Origin: an uncultured cyanobacterium
Lineage (GTDB): Bacteria > Cyanobacteriota > Cyanobacteriia > Cyanobacteriales > Geitlerinemataceae
NCBI GenBank assembly: GCA_937121005.1
Contig: CAKZKB010000117.1
Span: 1-17,635, forward strand
Direction of reading: 5' to 3'
Length of the DNA stretch: 17,635 nt
Shown: positions 7,470 through 14,627 of the stretch, one piece after another
How positions within the stretch are numbered: the first letter of the stretch is position 1
Layout: every line of letters starts with the position of its first letter
Program-made: the position numbers and the translations under genes
Notes under the pieces: generated by a model
Seen by the model: only the letters and a program-made list of their open reading frames with translations
What the model was told of the DNA's origin: nothing
Databases searched by the model: none

Positions 7470-8753
7470 ATGACCCAGACCAACCTCGATATCCTCGCCA
7501 CCACCGACCCCGAAATTGCCGCCGGGATCGACAAAGAACTGCAACGCCAACGCGATCGCCTGGAGTTGATCGCCAGCGAAAACTTCACCTCCGCCGCCGT
7601 CCTGGCCGCCCAAGGCTCGGTACTCACCAATAAATACGCCGAAGGGCTGCCTGGAAAGCGCTATTACGGCGGTTGCGAAGTGATTGACGAAATCGAACGT
7701 TTGGCGATCGATCGCGCCAAACAGCTATTTAACGCGGCCTGGGCCAACGTCCAACCCCACTCCGGGGCCCAAGCCAACTTTGCCGCCTTCCTCGCCCTCC
7801 TCGAACCGGGCGATACCATTATGGGCATGGACTTGTCCCATGGCGGCCACCTGACCCATGGTTCCCCCGTCAACGTCTCCGGGAAATGGTTTCAGGTACA
7901 ACACTACGGCGTGAGTCAAGAAACCGAACAGATCGATTTTGACCTAGTGCGGGATCTGGCCAAACAACATCGCCCCAAACTGATTATCTGCGGCTACTCG
8001 GCCTATCCTCGCATCATCGATTTTGCCCAATTTCGCCAAATTGCCGACGAAGTGGGAGCCTATCTATTAGCCGATATCGCCCACATTGCCGGACTGGTGG
8101 CCACCGGACACCATCCCAGTCCCCTCCCCCACTGTCATGTCGTCACCACTACCACTCACAAAACCCTACGGGGGCCGCGTGGCGGTTTAATTCTCTGCAA
8201 CGATACCAGTTTGGGCAAGAAACTGGATAAAGCCGTGTTTCCCGGCACCCAAGGCGGCCCCCTCGAGCACGTTATCGCCGGGAAAGCGGTAGCGTTTGGG
8301 GAGGCTTTGAAACCCGAGTTTAAGACTTATTCGGGGAATGTTATCGCCAACGCCCGATCGCTGGCCGATCGCCTGGTCGATCGCGGTCTGAAAATCGTTT
8401 CTGGGGGCACGGACAACCATTTGATGCTGGTGGATCTGCGATCGGTGTCCATGACGGGCAAAACAGCCGATCGCCTCCTAGAAGCTATCAACATTACCGC
8501 CAACAAGAATACCGTGCCCTTCGATCCCGAGTCGCCCTTCGTTACCAGTGGGGTGCGGTTGGGATCTCCGGCCATGACCACTCGCGGCCTGGGGACGGCT
8601 GAATTTGCTGAAATTGGCGACATCATTGCCGATCGCCTGCAAAACCCGGAAGATGAGACAGTGGCCCAGTCCTGTCGCGATCGCGTGGCGGCCTTGTGCG
8701 ATCGCTTCCCCCTCTACCCTCACCTGCGGATCCCAGTTCCGGCCGCAGTTTAA
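7470..8753 (+). CDS. glyA: Serine hydroxymethyltransferase
   Basis: This PLP enzyme interconverts serine plus tetrahydrofolate with glycine plus 5,10-methylene-tetrahydrofolate in the cytosol. It feeds one-carbon metabolism and, in phototrophs, handles photorespiratory glycine. The 427 residues are full length for bacterial GlyA. Visible signatures are LIASENFTS (33-41), YAEGLPGKRYYGG (56-68), HGGHLTHGSPVNVSG (124-138), the ADIAHIAGL block (201-209) and the PLP-lysine motif TTTTHKTLRGPRGG with K231 as the Schiff-base lysine. The ATG at 7470 is preceded immediately by a heptad repeat rather than a Shine-Dalgarno. The gene stands alone. Confidence 0.98.
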   Translation: MTQTNLDILATTDPEIAAGIDKELQRQRDRLELIASENFTSAAVLAAQGSVLTNKYAEGLPGKRYYGGCEVIDEIERLAIDRAKQLFNAAWANVQPHSGAQANFAAFLALLEPGDTIMGMDLSHGGHLTHGSPVNVSGKWFQVQHYGVSQETEQIDFDLVRDLAKQHRPKLIICGYSAYPRIIDFAQFRQIADEVGAYLLADIAHIAGLVATGHHPSPLPHCHVVTTTTHKTLRGPRGGLILCNDTSLGKKLDKAVFPGTQGGPLEHVIAGKAVAFGEALKPEFKTYSGNVIANARSLADRLVDRGLKIVSGGTDNHLMLVDLRSVSMTGKTADRLLEAINITANKNTVPFDPESPFVTSGVRLGSPAMTTRGLGTAEFAEIGDIIADRLQNPEDETVAQSCRDRVAALCDRFPLYPHLRIPVPAAV

Positions 8754-8761
8754 CTCTGTAG

Positions 8762-8780
8762 GGGTCAACGGCGTTGACCC
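8762..8780 (+). terminator. Hairpin after glyA, possible terminator
   Basis: GGGTCAACG and CGTTGACCC are perfect inverted copies around one base, 9 bp after the glyA stop; in RNA about seven pairs can form. Only two T follow, so intrinsic termination is uncertain. The sequence also belongs to the dispersed TAGGGG palindrome class. Confidence 0.4.
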
Positions 8781-8921
8781 TTAAGAGGACACCCCTCCCC
8801 TAAAACCTAATCCCTCCTTGTACTTGAAGAGAACCCGGATACAAGCCTCTCCCTTTAGGGAGAAGAGGATTAGGAGATTTTCCTCAGTTCAAGCCTGGTG
8901 TCTTTTAGACAGAGGTCTTAA

Positions 8922-8964
8922 TTTTGAATTCTGAATTCTGAATTTTGAATTGGAGCGAAGCGAC
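8922..8964. repeat. Heptad repeat (TTTTGAA/TTCTGAA)x4 with GGAGCGAAGCGAC tail
   Basis: Units TTTTGAA, TTCTGAA, TTCTGAA, TTTTGAA are followed by TTGGAGCGAAGCGAC. Related TTTGAATT-(G/A)-GAGC tails recur at 16725-16745 and 17429-17450. Confidence 0.8.
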
Positions 8965-8995
8965 TTGACCGCGATCGCCAGATAAGCAGTACACT
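8965..8995 (+). promoter_or_regulatory. Possible promoter for the wecA-like gene
   Basis: TTGACC (8965-8970) and TACACT (8990-8995) are spaced by 19 bp, a little longer than ideal. The predicted leader would be about 115 nt. Confidence 0.35.
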
Positions 8996-9115
8996 GACAG
9001 AAAAGAGGAGGGGCAAGTTCCTAGCTGCCTCGATAGCGACTCCCCTTTCGGGTCGCGGAGTAGTGACGCGCGTCAACGATCTGCGACCGCCAATCCCCAT
9101 CTACTATTAAGTGAC

Positions 9116-10180
9116 GTGGTGCTTCCCCAACATCTGTATCACTTGCTGGCGTTTGCGATCTCTGGCGCGATCGTCCTCGCCAGTACCCCGATCGTCAAGG
9201 CGATCGGCCTGAGAAGCGGTCGCGTCGATTTACCCGGCGATCGCAAAGTCCACGAACGCCCCATGGTGCGTCTCGGTGGCGTATCAATTTTTGTCGGCAC
9301 GGCGATCGCCCTACTGCTAGTCTGGTGGATCGGTGGTTTCATCGATGCCAGTGGCAAACCCCTCGCCCCCGCCGAAGAGTACGAAATTTGGGGTGTCACT
9401 ATTGGCGGGTTGCTGTTTTTCCTCATCGGACTGGCCGACGATCTGTTTAGTCTTTCCCCCGTCGTTCGCTTGGGAATGCAGGCGATCGTCGCGACATTCG
9501 TTTGGCATATTGGCGGAGTCAGTATCGATTTTCTCACCATTCCTTTCGTCGGCGTGACCCAAATTGGGGCATTGAGTTTGCCCGTTACAGTGATTTGGTT
9601 GGTGGGGATGGCGAATGCTATAAATTGGATCGACGGTCTGGATGGATTGGCGGCTGGTGTATCGGGAATTGCGGCAGTGGTAATGTTAATTGTCAGCCTG
9701 TTCATGCAGCAACCAGCCGCAGCGTTAATCGCCGCAGCATTGGCGGGTGGGGCGTTAGGATTTTTGCGCTACAATTTCAATCCCGCGCAAATTTTTATGG
9801 GCGATGGTGGGGCATATTTTATGGGTTTTACCCTTGCAGGCGTAGGCGTGATTGGATTAGTTAAAAGTACGGCAGTCACGGCAGTGGTGTTGCCTTATAT
9901 TATCTTAGCCGTGCCGATTTTAGATATGTCGGCGGTGATTGTCGATCGCCTTCGCAGTGGCAAATCGCCGTTTATTGCCGATAAAAGACACTTACACCAT
10001 CGCTTGCTGAATGCAGGATTATCTCACAGACTGACGGTGTTGTTTATCTACGCACTGACATTGTGGGTGGGCAGTTTGGCTCTCGTTTTTGCCAGCATTC
10101 CCAGTGGTTTTATTTACGCTATGGCGGCGACTTCGCTTTTGGGATATGCCAGTTGGAAAGTGTGGAAACACGCTCGTTAG
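9116..10180 (+). CDS. Polyprenyl-phosphate HexNAc-1-phosphate transferase, WecA/MraY family
   Basis: An integral membrane enzyme of glycosyltransferase family 4. It should transfer a sugar-1-phosphate (GlcNAc-1-P in WecA proteins) from a UDP-sugar to undecaprenyl phosphate, starting surface polysaccharide synthesis. The 354 residues are strongly hydrophobic. Visible motifs are GDRKVHERPMVRLGG (41-55), the Mg-binding DD (108-109), NAINWIDGLDGLAAG (167-181), MGDGGAYFMG (228-237) and the cytoplasmic HLHHRL (292-297). HLHHRL favours WecA/TagO-like enzymes over MraY. Two GTG codons are adjacent (9116, 9119) and no upstream ATG is in frame. It is convergent with the permease gene, 4 bp away. The exact sugar is not determined. 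Confidence 0.9.
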   Translation: MVLPQHLYHLLAFAISGAIVLASTPIVKAIGLRSGRVDLPGDRKVHERPMVRLGGVSIFVGTAIALLLVWWIGGFIDASGKPLAPAEEYEIWGVTIGGLLFFLIGLADDLFSLSPVVRLGMQAIVATFVWHIGGVSIDFLTIPFVGVTQIGALSLPVTVIWLVGMANAINWIDGLDGLAAGVSGIAAVVMLIVSLFMQQPAAALIAAALAGGALGFLRYNFNPAQIFMGDGGAYFMGFTLAGVGVIGLVKSTAVTAVVLPYIILAVPILDMSAVIVDRLRSGKSPFIADKRHLHHRLLNAGLSHRLTVLFIYALTLWVGSLALVFASIPSGFIYAMAATSLLGYASWKVWKHAR

Positions 10181-10184
10181 GGGG

Positions 10185-11147
10185 TTATCGATCGTATTGA
10201 ACGCGCGGATCGAGAACGGCGTAGAGCAAATCGGCCATGAGGTTAAAAACAACAATTAAAATGGCGTAAATAAACGCGATCGCCATAACGACCGGAGTAT
10301 CGCCGCGATAAATCGACTCGACTAGCAAGGCTCCAATTCCCGGTACGCGGAACACTTGTTCGGTGACGAGAGCGCCTGTAAATACCGCAGGAATATCGAT
10401 GGCAACTAAAGTGAGAACGGGGATTAAAGCATTGCGAATCACGTGGCCTAAAATCACTCGATATTCGGGCAAGCCTTTAGCGTAAGCGGTGCGGACGTAG
10501 GGCTGTTGCAGTTGTTCTAAAACCGAAGAGCGCACGAAACGCATCAACAGCGCTGCTTGATACAAGCCTAACACGAAAACGGGCATAATCGACTGTTCGA
10601 TTTGAGCGAAAAAGCTGCGCCAATCCGTAACTGCTAAAGTGCTGGTATAAATAAACGGCAACCAGTTGAGCCAAACGCTAAAAACGATGATAAACAGCAG
10701 TCCAGTAAAAAACGTGGGAATGGAAAACCAAAAGAAGGCGAAAGTCGTAACAATGCGATCGAACCAGGAATAGCGTTTGAGGGCTGAAATAACCCCCAAC
10801 GGAAACGCGATCGCTACCCCGACAATATACGCCGCCCCCACAATTAACAGCGTTACGGGCAAACGCTGTAAAATTAGCGTACTGACCGGAGATTGGCTCA
10901 AAAACGAATAGCCCATATTGCCCGAAAAAAACGCGATCGCCCATTTAGAATAACGAATGTAAACGGGGTCATCTAAACCGAGCGATCGACGAATTTGCTC
11001 GCGCACTTCCGGGGTAATAGATGGGTTGGTGGCAAACTCCCCCATGGGGTCGCCAGGGGCGATCGCTAAAATCCCAAACACCACAATGCTAATGGCAATC
11101 AGGGTGGGAATAGAAACCAGCAGGCGCTTGTACAGGTAAACGAACAT
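10185..11147 (-). CDS. ABC transporter permease, OppB/DppB type
   Basis: The 320-residue inner-membrane permease fits the first membrane subunit of peptide/nickel-class (Opp/Dpp) importers. It begins with the typical YLYKRLLVSIPTLIAISIVV helix (about 4-30). The soluble segment (31-95) carries SLGLDDPVYIRY, and further helices lie around 98-122, 135-162, 188-205, 245-265 and 287-310. The EAA loop that contacts the ATPase is at 219-245 (AYAKGLPEYRVILGHVIRNA). No DppC, ATPase or binding protein is adjacent, as often in cyanobacteria, where Opp genes are scattered. The substrate cannot be told from sequence. The ATG at 11147 is preceded upstream by a heptad array. Confidence 0.92.
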   Translation of the reverse strand: MFVYLYKRLLVSIPTLIAISIVVFGILAIAPGDPMGEFATNPSITPEVREQIRRSLGLDDPVYIRYSKWAIAFFSGNMGYSFLSQSPVSTLILQRLPVTLLIVGAAYIVGVAIAFPLGVISALKRYSWFDRIVTTFAFFWFSIPTFFTGLLFIIVFSVWLNWLPFIYTSTLAVTDWRSFFAQIEQSIMPVFVLGLYQAALLMRFVRSSVLEQLQQPYVRTAYAKGLPEYRVILGHVIRNALIPVLTLVAIDIPAVFTGALVTEQVFRVPGIGALLVESIYRGDTPVVMAIAFIYAILIVVFNLMADLLYAVLDPRVQYDR

Positions 11148-11151
11148 TTTT

Positions 11152-11186
11152 AGAGTTCAGAGTTCAGAATTCAGAGTTCAGAATTT
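11152..11186. repeat. Heptad tandem repeat (AGAGTTC)x5
   Basis: Units AGAGTTC, AGAGTTC, AGAATTC, AGAGTTC, AGAATTT lie 4 bp upstream of the permease start codon. Confidence 0.85.
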
Positions 11187-11295
11187 AGTCTATACGCTAA
11201 GGCCAGGGACTTGTATCCGCAATCTTCTCGGTCGCGTGGCGAGATGGCTTAATTTTAGGGGAGGGAACGATTTAAGTCCAAAGAAAGAGTAAAGT

Positions 11296-11324
11296 TTGAC
11301 CCAACTTGGGGACGATCGTGATAC
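11296..11324 (+). promoter_or_regulatory. Weak promoter candidate for the metal-uptake genes
   Basis: TTGACC (11296-11301) is a good -35. The -10 region (TGATAC, 11319-11324) matches the consensus poorly. A Shine-Dalgarno-like AAAGGAG at 11333-11339 is too far (19 nt) from the chosen ATG, so GAGAG at 11345-11349 may serve instead. Confidence 0.25.
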
Positions 11325-11358
11325 CCCTAAAGAAAGGAGCGATCGAGAGACAGACCCT

Positions 11359-11808
11359 ATGAAGTGGCAATGGATTTGTGCTACCCTCGCCCTCGCCACC
11401 CTGACTCCGGCGGTTCCGGCGTGGGGACACGGGGCCCGCATCGAGTACCGGCCGACCTCGGCGGTGGAAATTCAGGCGGTTTACGACTCGGGGGAACCCA
11501 TGGCCGAGGCCCCGGTGATGGTTTACGCCCCCGAGGATCCCGAAACGGCTTGGCTGACGGGCACCACCGACAGCGAAGGGCGATTTGCCTTCGTCCCCCA
11601 AGGAGATGGCACTTGGACGGTGAGCGTTCGCGAAGCCGGACATGGCGATATCATTAATATTCCCGTCGGCGACACTGAAGAAAGCGAGACCGTTTTGGCG
11701 GTTGCGTCGCCGACTGATTATACCCCTTTACAAAAAGCCGTGATGGCCGCTTCCGTTATTTGGGGCTGCGCGGGCACGGCATTGTACTTTTCGCGGAGAC
11801 CGTCTTAA
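11359..11808 (+). CDS. Secreted NikL-like accessory protein of a Ni/Co transporter
   Basis: A 149-residue protein starting MKWQW. A signal peptide covers about residues 1-23 (ending VPAWG). The mature part begins HGARIEYRP and forms a small beta-rich domain of the carboxypeptidase-regulatory/DUF4198 kind: AVYDSGEPMAEAPVMVYAPE, then TDSEGRFAFVPQGDGTWTV, then REAGHGD. A C-terminal helix (about 126-143) anchors it, so the domain should be periplasmic. Its stop is one base from the cbiM start, so the two are probably translationally coupled. Known NikL/NikK proteins accompany Nik/Cbi ECF transporters; a metal-handling role, perhaps through the exposed His, is inferred. A TTG at 11296 would extend the frame but would bury the signal peptide. 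Confidence 0.75.
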   Translation: MKWQWICATLALATLTPAVPAWGHGARIEYRPTSAVEIQAVYDSGEPMAEAPVMVYAPEDPETAWLTGTTDSEGRFAFVPQGDGTWTVSVREAGHGDIINIPVGDTEESETVLAVASPTDYTPLQKAVMAASVIWGCAGTALYFSRRPS

Positions 11809-11809
11809 A

Positions 11810-12448
11810 ATGCACGTTGCTGATGGATTTTTGCCCGCCCCGGTTTGCATTGGTGGGTATGCTGCTACGGGCTTAATGACCTGGTATTCTCTGCGACAGA
11901 TCGATCGCGAAACCGATCCCCGTCAAGGGGTTCCGAAAGCGGCGTTACTGGCGGCGGCTTTTTTTGTCGCCTCTTCTATTCGCGTCCCCGTTCCTCCCGC
12001 TAGCGTTCATTTGGTTCTCAATGGAATGTTGGGGGCAGTGTTGGGATACTTTGCCTTTCCAGCTATTTTGGTGGGGTTGTTTTTTCAGGCGGTGATGTTC
12101 GGCCACGGCGGTTTGACGACGCTGGGCGTGAATGCGATAATTATGGGCGTTCCGGCGCTAATTTCTTATTGGTTATTTAGTCTTCGCCATCGCTTTGAGA
12201 AAGAAACTCGCTGGCAGCTAGGGGTGTTTGCCTTTTTAGCCGGGGCGATGGCGGTGGGACTTTCGACGGTTCTATTTTACGCGATCGTGGTGACAAATAT
12301 TCCGGCCCAATGGAACGTCGATGCCGAACGCATTGCGGTCGGGTTGTTGGTTCTCTCTCACGTCCCTCTGATGGCGATCGAGGGGGCTTTTACGACGTTG
12401 TTGGCGTTGTTTCTTCAGCAGGTCAAACCCAGTTTGCTTGAAGGTTGA
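11810..12448 (+). CDS. cbiM: Cobalt/nickel ECF transporter substrate-binding membrane subunit, CbiM/NikM family
   Basis: A 212-residue integral membrane S-component that captures Co2+ or Ni2+. The processed N-terminus MHVADGFLP carries the invariant His2, and S-V-H67-L-V-L-N-G carries the second conserved His; in the solved NikM2 protein, as I recall, the N-terminus, His2 and a His near 67 bind the metal. H99 lies in FGHGGLTTLG, a conserved loop. Six or so hydrophobic helices fill the rest. Length is normal. Co versus Ni cannot be decided from these residues. The T-component (CbiQ) and ATPase (CbiO), normally adjacent, are not seen here. A heptad array begins at the base after the stop. Confidence 0.9.
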   Translation: MHVADGFLPAPVCIGGYAATGLMTWYSLRQIDRETDPRQGVPKAALLAAAFFVASSIRVPVPPASVHLVLNGMLGAVLGYFAFPAILVGLFFQAVMFGHGGLTTLGVNAIIMGVPALISYWLFSLRHRFEKETRWQLGVFAFLAGAMAVGLSTVLFYAIVVTNIPAQWNVDAERIAVGLLVLSHVPLMAIEGAFTTLLALFLQQVKPSLLEG

Positions 12449-12497
12449 ATGAGGTATGAGGTGTGAGGTTCGAGGGATTAGGGTTTAAGGTGTAGGG
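12449..12497. repeat. Degenerate heptad tandem repeat, 7 units
   Basis: ATGAGGT x2, GTGAGGT, TCGAGGG, ATTAGGG, TTTAAGG, TGTAGGG follow in register directly after the cbiM stop. The last unit also begins the palindrome at 12491. Confidence 0.75.
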
Positions 12498-12520
12498 GCA
12501 ATTCGCGAGTCGCCCCTACA
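12491..12520. repeat. TGTAGGGGC palindrome, possible terminator of cbiM
   Basis: TGTAGGGGC (12491-12499) and GCCCCTACA (12512-12520) form a perfect 9-bp stem with a 12-nt loop that contains the self-complementary core TCGCGA. It lies about 40 bp after cbiM and could end its transcript, although no long T-tract follows. Confidence 0.6.
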
Positions 12521-12573
12521 TTCCAATTTCTAGAAGTTGCATCGATGGTGGAAATTAGCATTACTCGAAAACA

Positions 12574-13194
12574 ATGGTATCGACACTCGAAGCCACCGAA
12601 ATCAATTTACGCTATCTCGGCGATCGCTTCGGGTTGAAACGAGTTCGCGATCCTCGCTTTTTTGGGGAGTGGCAAGACAACTTACCGGAATTGGACGATC
12701 GCGATCGACAAGCCTTAGACAAAATACGAGAAGGATACTTTAATTTAGTCGAATATCCACCGTTACTCGAAAATGCAGTCAAGTTGACTGTCGTCAGTCC
12801 TCTGTTGTTTGTGGCTGGATTGTATTTGCCGCCTTTTCGTATCCAATGCGAGCGATCGATCCAACTGCAAGCAGAGGAAGATGGAGTTAAAATTGAAGGC
12901 AAAATTGACATTCTCGTTCTCAAAGACAACTTTTGGGTGACAGTTATTGAAGCAAAACAGGTCTCCTTTTCACTCGAAAGCGGACTAGCACAACTGCTGG
13001 CGTATATGCTTGCCGATCCTAACCCGACAACCCCTACGTTTGGACTGTTAACCAACGGTGCAAATTTTCGCTTCGTGAAACTCGATCGTCAAGAGTCTCC
13101 CAAATATGCTCTCTCCGATGTATTTGCGATCGACAACCAAGACAACAACCTCTATACGGTTCTCCAAATTTTGAGGCGATCGAGCCAATTGTAG
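12574..13194 (+). CDS. HsdR-N-like PD-(D/E)XK protein (restriction subunit R-like)
   Basis: A 206-residue protein resembling the N-terminal nuclease domain of type I restriction R subunits (HSDR_N/HSDR_N_2), present in cyanobacteria as stand-alone proteins. The nuclease core is visible: helix Glu66 (LLENAVKLTVVSPLL), Asp112 in EGKIDILVL, E126-A-K128 in WVTVIEAKQ, and Gln140 in LAQLLAYMLA, the Q/Y motif typical of HsdR. The catalytic residues look intact. No helicase, HsdS or HsdM is present, so it is not a restriction enzyme as it stands. In-frame stops upstream rule out a longer N-terminus. It ends 53 bp before kinase 1. The biological role is unknown. Confidence 0.8.
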   Translation: MVSTLEATEINLRYLGDRFGLKRVRDPRFFGEWQDNLPELDDRDRQALDKIREGYFNLVEYPPLLENAVKLTVVSPLLFVAGLYLPPFRIQCERSIQLQAEEDGVKIEGKIDILVLKDNFWVTVIEAKQVSFSLESGLAQLLAYMLADPNPTTPTFGLLTNGANFRFVKLDRQESPKYALSDVFAIDNQDNNLYTVLQILRRSSQL

Positions 13195-13213
13195 AAAGTT
13201 CGGGCAAATCGGC

Positions 13214-13219
13214 TATACT
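13214..13219 (+). promoter_or_regulatory. Candidate -10 box (TATACT) of kinase 1
   Basis: GCTATACT ends 28 bp before the kinase 1 ATG. The same octamer lies at exactly the same distance before kinase 2. No convincing -35 was found. Confidence 0.45.
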
Positions 13220-13247
13220 GGTTGAGTGGCGCTGGCAGTGGCGATCG

Positions 13248-14231
13248 ATGGTTTGGCAACCTGGAACGAAACTCAAGGGCGATCGTTATACGATCGACAG
13301 CATTCTTGGTGGCGGACGGTTTGGGTTCACGTATTTGGCCCGCGATCGCAATGGCAATCGTGTTGTCATTAAAACACCTAACGATGAAATTGTCAACCGT
13401 GCTGACTTCGATCGCTTGCAGGAAGCGTTCGTTCGCGAAGCGGTTAAATTGGCAAAATGTAACAATCCTCACATCGTTAAAGCTGAAGATCCGTTTAAAG
13501 AAAATGGACTTTGGTGTTTGCCAATGGAATATATTGATGGCCCAAACTTGTCTCGACTGAGCGATCGCGTTTTATCCGAAGCTGAAGCGTTATGCTACGT
13601 GCGTCAAATTGGCGAAGCCTTAAAAGAAGTCCACAAACTCGGTTTTTTACATCGCGACGTGCGCCCGGAAAATATTATACTGCGTCGAGGAGAACAGAAT
13701 GCCGTGTTAATCGATTTTGGGTTGGCGAGGGAAATCGGCGATTCGCTAACTGCAACCCGCAGCGAGGAAATTTCTAAGGGGTTTTCGCCTTTAGAGTTGT
13801 ACTCCTCTAAAGCCAAACCCGACGAGAGAACAGATATTTATGCTTTAGGTGCGACGTTGTACGATTTACTGACGGGAACCAAGCCACCGGATGCCAGCGA
13901 TCGCAAAACTTCTGGGGCGCAATTGCAGTTTCCGGCGGGGATGAATCCTAAAATTGCCAAGGCGATCGCGTGGGCGATGCAACTGGAAATGGACGATCGT
14001 CCAGCATCGGTAGAAGCATGGCTGAAACGGTTGCCGAAAGTGAACCAAAAAGGCGCGATCGTGGTTCCTGAAGAGAAAGAAAAGAGCTTCGATCGTCAAT
14101 TCAAAATTTGGTCGTTGGTTCTCGGAATCTTAACCGCAATTGGTGTTTTAATTGGTATTTTTGCCGACTTAGATTCTCTATTTGAAAAAACGCCATCGAA
14201 TCCCACGCCACCACCGACAAATAACCCATGA
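13248..14231 (+). CDS. Hanks-type Ser/Thr protein kinase 1, membrane-anchored
   Basis: The 327-residue protein starts MVWQPG, as many cyanobacterial kinases do. The kinase domain spans about 14-262. The glycine loop is GGGRFG (21-26), the ATP lysine is K42 (VVIKTP), the probable helix-C glutamate is E64, the catalytic loop is HRDVRPEN (135-142), DFG is at 156-158 and the D-x-Y-x-LG helix starts at 196. The lysine of the usual HRDxKPEN is Arg139, a conservative change, so activity is likely but not certain. After a charged linker comes one transmembrane helix (287-306) and a short Pro/Asn-rich tail, with no sensor domain outside. It phosphorylates Ser/Thr of unknown targets. It is rich in CGATCG sites like the bulk of the window. 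Confidence 0.92.
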   Translation: MVWQPGTKLKGDRYTIDSILGGGRFGFTYLARDRNGNRVVIKTPNDEIVNRADFDRLQEAFVREAVKLAKCNNPHIVKAEDPFKENGLWCLPMEYIDGPNLSRLSDRVLSEAEALCYVRQIGEALKEVHKLGFLHRDVRPENIILRRGEQNAVLIDFGLAREIGDSLTATRSEEISKGFSPLELYSSKAKPDERTDIYALGATLYDLLTGTKPPDASDRKTSGAQLQFPAGMNPKIAKAIAWAMQLEMDDRPASVEAWLKRLPKVNQKGAIVVPEEKEKSFDRQFKIWSLVLGILTAIGVLIGIFADLDSLFEKTPSNPTPPPTNNP

Positions 14232-14319
14232 TTTCGTGGTAAAATTGAGAAATGGCTAGAAGTTTACCACCTTCAACACTCAAAGTCAAAACAATTTAGA
14301 TTCCGAGGATCGAAATTTA

Positions 14320-14565
14320 ATGGTACAATTATCTCCACTGTATTTGAAACGGATTCAAGCAGCAACTCAACAAGGTATCGAACAAGGTATCGAGCGAGAA
14401 GTCTCGTTAGTAATGCGACTTCTCCGCCGTCGTTTGGGAACGATCGCCCCAGAAATCGAGGAACGGATACGGGGTTTAAGCGTCGATCGCGTTGAAGATT
14501 TAGGGGAAGCGCTACTGGATTTTGAGAATGACGGCGATTTACGGCGTTGGCTCGATCTCCATTAA
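14320..14565 (+). CDS. DUF4351 domain protein, short
   Basis: 81 residues. The segment from about residue 28 on (SLVMRLLRRRLGTIAPEIEE, then IRGLSVDRVEDLGEALLDF) matches the cyanobacterial DUF4351 domain as I recall it. The linker QQGIEQGIERE just before it is the kind that normally joins DUF4351 to an Rpn/PD-(D/E)XK nuclease-like domain. Here the nuclease part is missing: in-frame DNA upstream is open for only about 20 codons with no start. It is therefore either a free-standing small protein or the C-terminal remnant of a longer gene. It lies between the two kinase genes, on the same strand. Function unknown. Confidence 0.65.
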   Translation: MVQLSPLYLKRIQAATQQGIEQGIEREVSLVMRLLRRRLGTIAPEIEERIRGLSVDRVEDLGEALLDFENDGDLRRWLDLH

Positions 14566-14593
14566 GATCGTATCCATATTCTCGGTCAATTGC

Positions 14594-14599
14594 TATACT
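14594..14599 (+). promoter_or_regulatory. Candidate -10 box (TATACT) of kinase 2
   Basis: GCTATACT lies 28 bp before the kinase 2 ATG, matching the kinase 1 arrangement. It also argues against the longer reading frame that starts at 14547, which would read through this box. Confidence 0.45.
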
Positions 14600-14627
14600 T
14601 GAGGCGAACCGATGGGGTAACGGGGCG

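Larger units (their letters stand above)
8754..9115. other. Spacer between glyA and the wecA-like gene
   Basis: 362 bp without a gene. It holds a hairpin just after glyA (8762-8780), CGGATACAAG (8836-8845), a small TCTCCC/GGGAGA dyad (8848-8863), a heptad array with its GGAGCGAAGCGAC tail (8922-8964), and a possible promoter (8965-8995) for the downstream gene. Confidence 0.6.

Noticed and set aside
11190..11358. Cobalamin riboswitch ahead of the metal-uptake genes
   Set aside because: No B12-box-like sequence or extended conserved fold could be found; the leader is short and contains only a dispersed motif.
11296..11358. Longer start (TTG) for the NikL-like protein
   Set aside because: It would place 21 polar residues before the signal peptide.
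14232..14330. Alternative frame WLEVYHLQHSKSKQ before the DUF4351 gene
   Set aside because: Open for several codons but preceded closely by a stop and not matched to any family I can recall.
14547..14627. 27-residue N-terminal extension of kinase 2
   Set aside because: It reads through the TATACT box and the end of the DUF4351 gene; the MVWxxG start at 14628 matches kinase 1.
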